Source: Acidimicrobiaceae bacterium (GTDB lineage Bacteria; Actinomycetota; Acidimicrobiia; Acidimicrobiales; Acidimicrobiaceae). Taken from it: a DNA stretch of 13,680 nt. The DNA is taken from contig JABEUP010000071.1 in the NCBI GenBank assembly GCA_013044365.1, positions 1 through 13,680 on the forward strand. The letters are read 5' to 3'. The position numbers and the translations under genes are program-made. Positions 13,613 through 13,680 of the stretch are shown here, one piece after another. Below the pieces are notes generated by a model, which saw nothing but the letters and a program-made list of their open reading frames with translations, was not told the DNA's origin and did not search any database. Numbering within the stretch: the first letter of the stretch is position 1; each line of letters begins with the position of its first letter.

Positions 13613-13680
13613 GTGGCTAAAGAAATTGTTGATGGAATCATAGAAATCGATACCCTTTTAGGGGGTTGGGAGCATCTAAC
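13613..13680 (+). CDS. 5' end of a probable MBL-fold hydrolase (partial)
   Basis: A GTG preceded by AAGGTTG opens a frame that runs off the window after 22 codons. The visible residues AKEIVDGIIEIDTLLGGWEH resemble the N-terminal beta-strand of metallo-beta-lactamase-fold hydrolases, where an IDTLLGG-type segment precedes the first core strand. The zinc-binding HxHxDH motif would lie beyond the window, so the assignment cannot be confirmed here. Only weak termination is seen between the ABC-F gene and this one, so some co-transcription is possible. Confidence 0.5.
   Translation, partial: MAKEIVDGIIEIDTLLGGWEHL

Overview
The window looks like chromosomal DNA of a moderate-GC member of the Actinomycetota. 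The strongest clue is a MarP-type CvpA/serine-protease fusion that keeps the mycobacterial layout, including the catalytic triad and the two-cysteine pattern. Several GTG starts and at least one apparently leaderless gene fit this. An Acidimicrobiia-like lineage is my guess from GC and gene style; nothing in the window proves it.

Layout. (1) Positions 1 to about 2350 look accessory. They hold poorly coding DNA, a perfect 13-bp inverted repeat, the decayed C-terminal helix-turn-helix of a serine recombinase, a two-gene nucleotidyltransferase/HEPN-like module with its own promoter and operator-like palindrome, a possible frameshifted pseudogene, and a plus-strand terminator-like hairpin. (2) A tRNA-Arg(ACG) gene on the minus strand has its 3' end facing this region, the usual geometry of a tRNA-targeting integration. 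(3) The conserved minus-strand operon gltB-gltD encodes both subunits of NADPH-dependent glutamate synthase; upstream lies a small four-helix CopD-like membrane protein on the same strand. (4) Divergent from that is the most notable gene: a Bcp-type peroxiredoxin whose peroxidatic cysteine codon is an in-frame UGA. It is followed at the right distance by a hairpin that fits the bacterial SECIS rules, so it is read here as a selenocysteine protein. (5) A plus-strand run follows: MarP-like membrane serine protease, YgjP-type zinc metallopeptidase 18 nt downstream, a tiny ORF of unknown status, an ABC-F ATPase, and the first codons of what resembles an MBL-fold hydrolase.

How the parts may work together. 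gltBD is housekeeping nitrogen assimilation. The selenoperoxiredoxin and the MarP-like protease are both plausible stress-defence genes (peroxide; acid or cell-envelope stress). The wHTH-MNT plus HEPN pair resembles a toxin-antitoxin-like or RNA/nucleotide-modifying module, but the HEPN member departs from the usual catalytic motif, so its activity is uncertain. If UGA is really read as Sec, the host genome must carry selA, selB, selC and selD; none are in this window.
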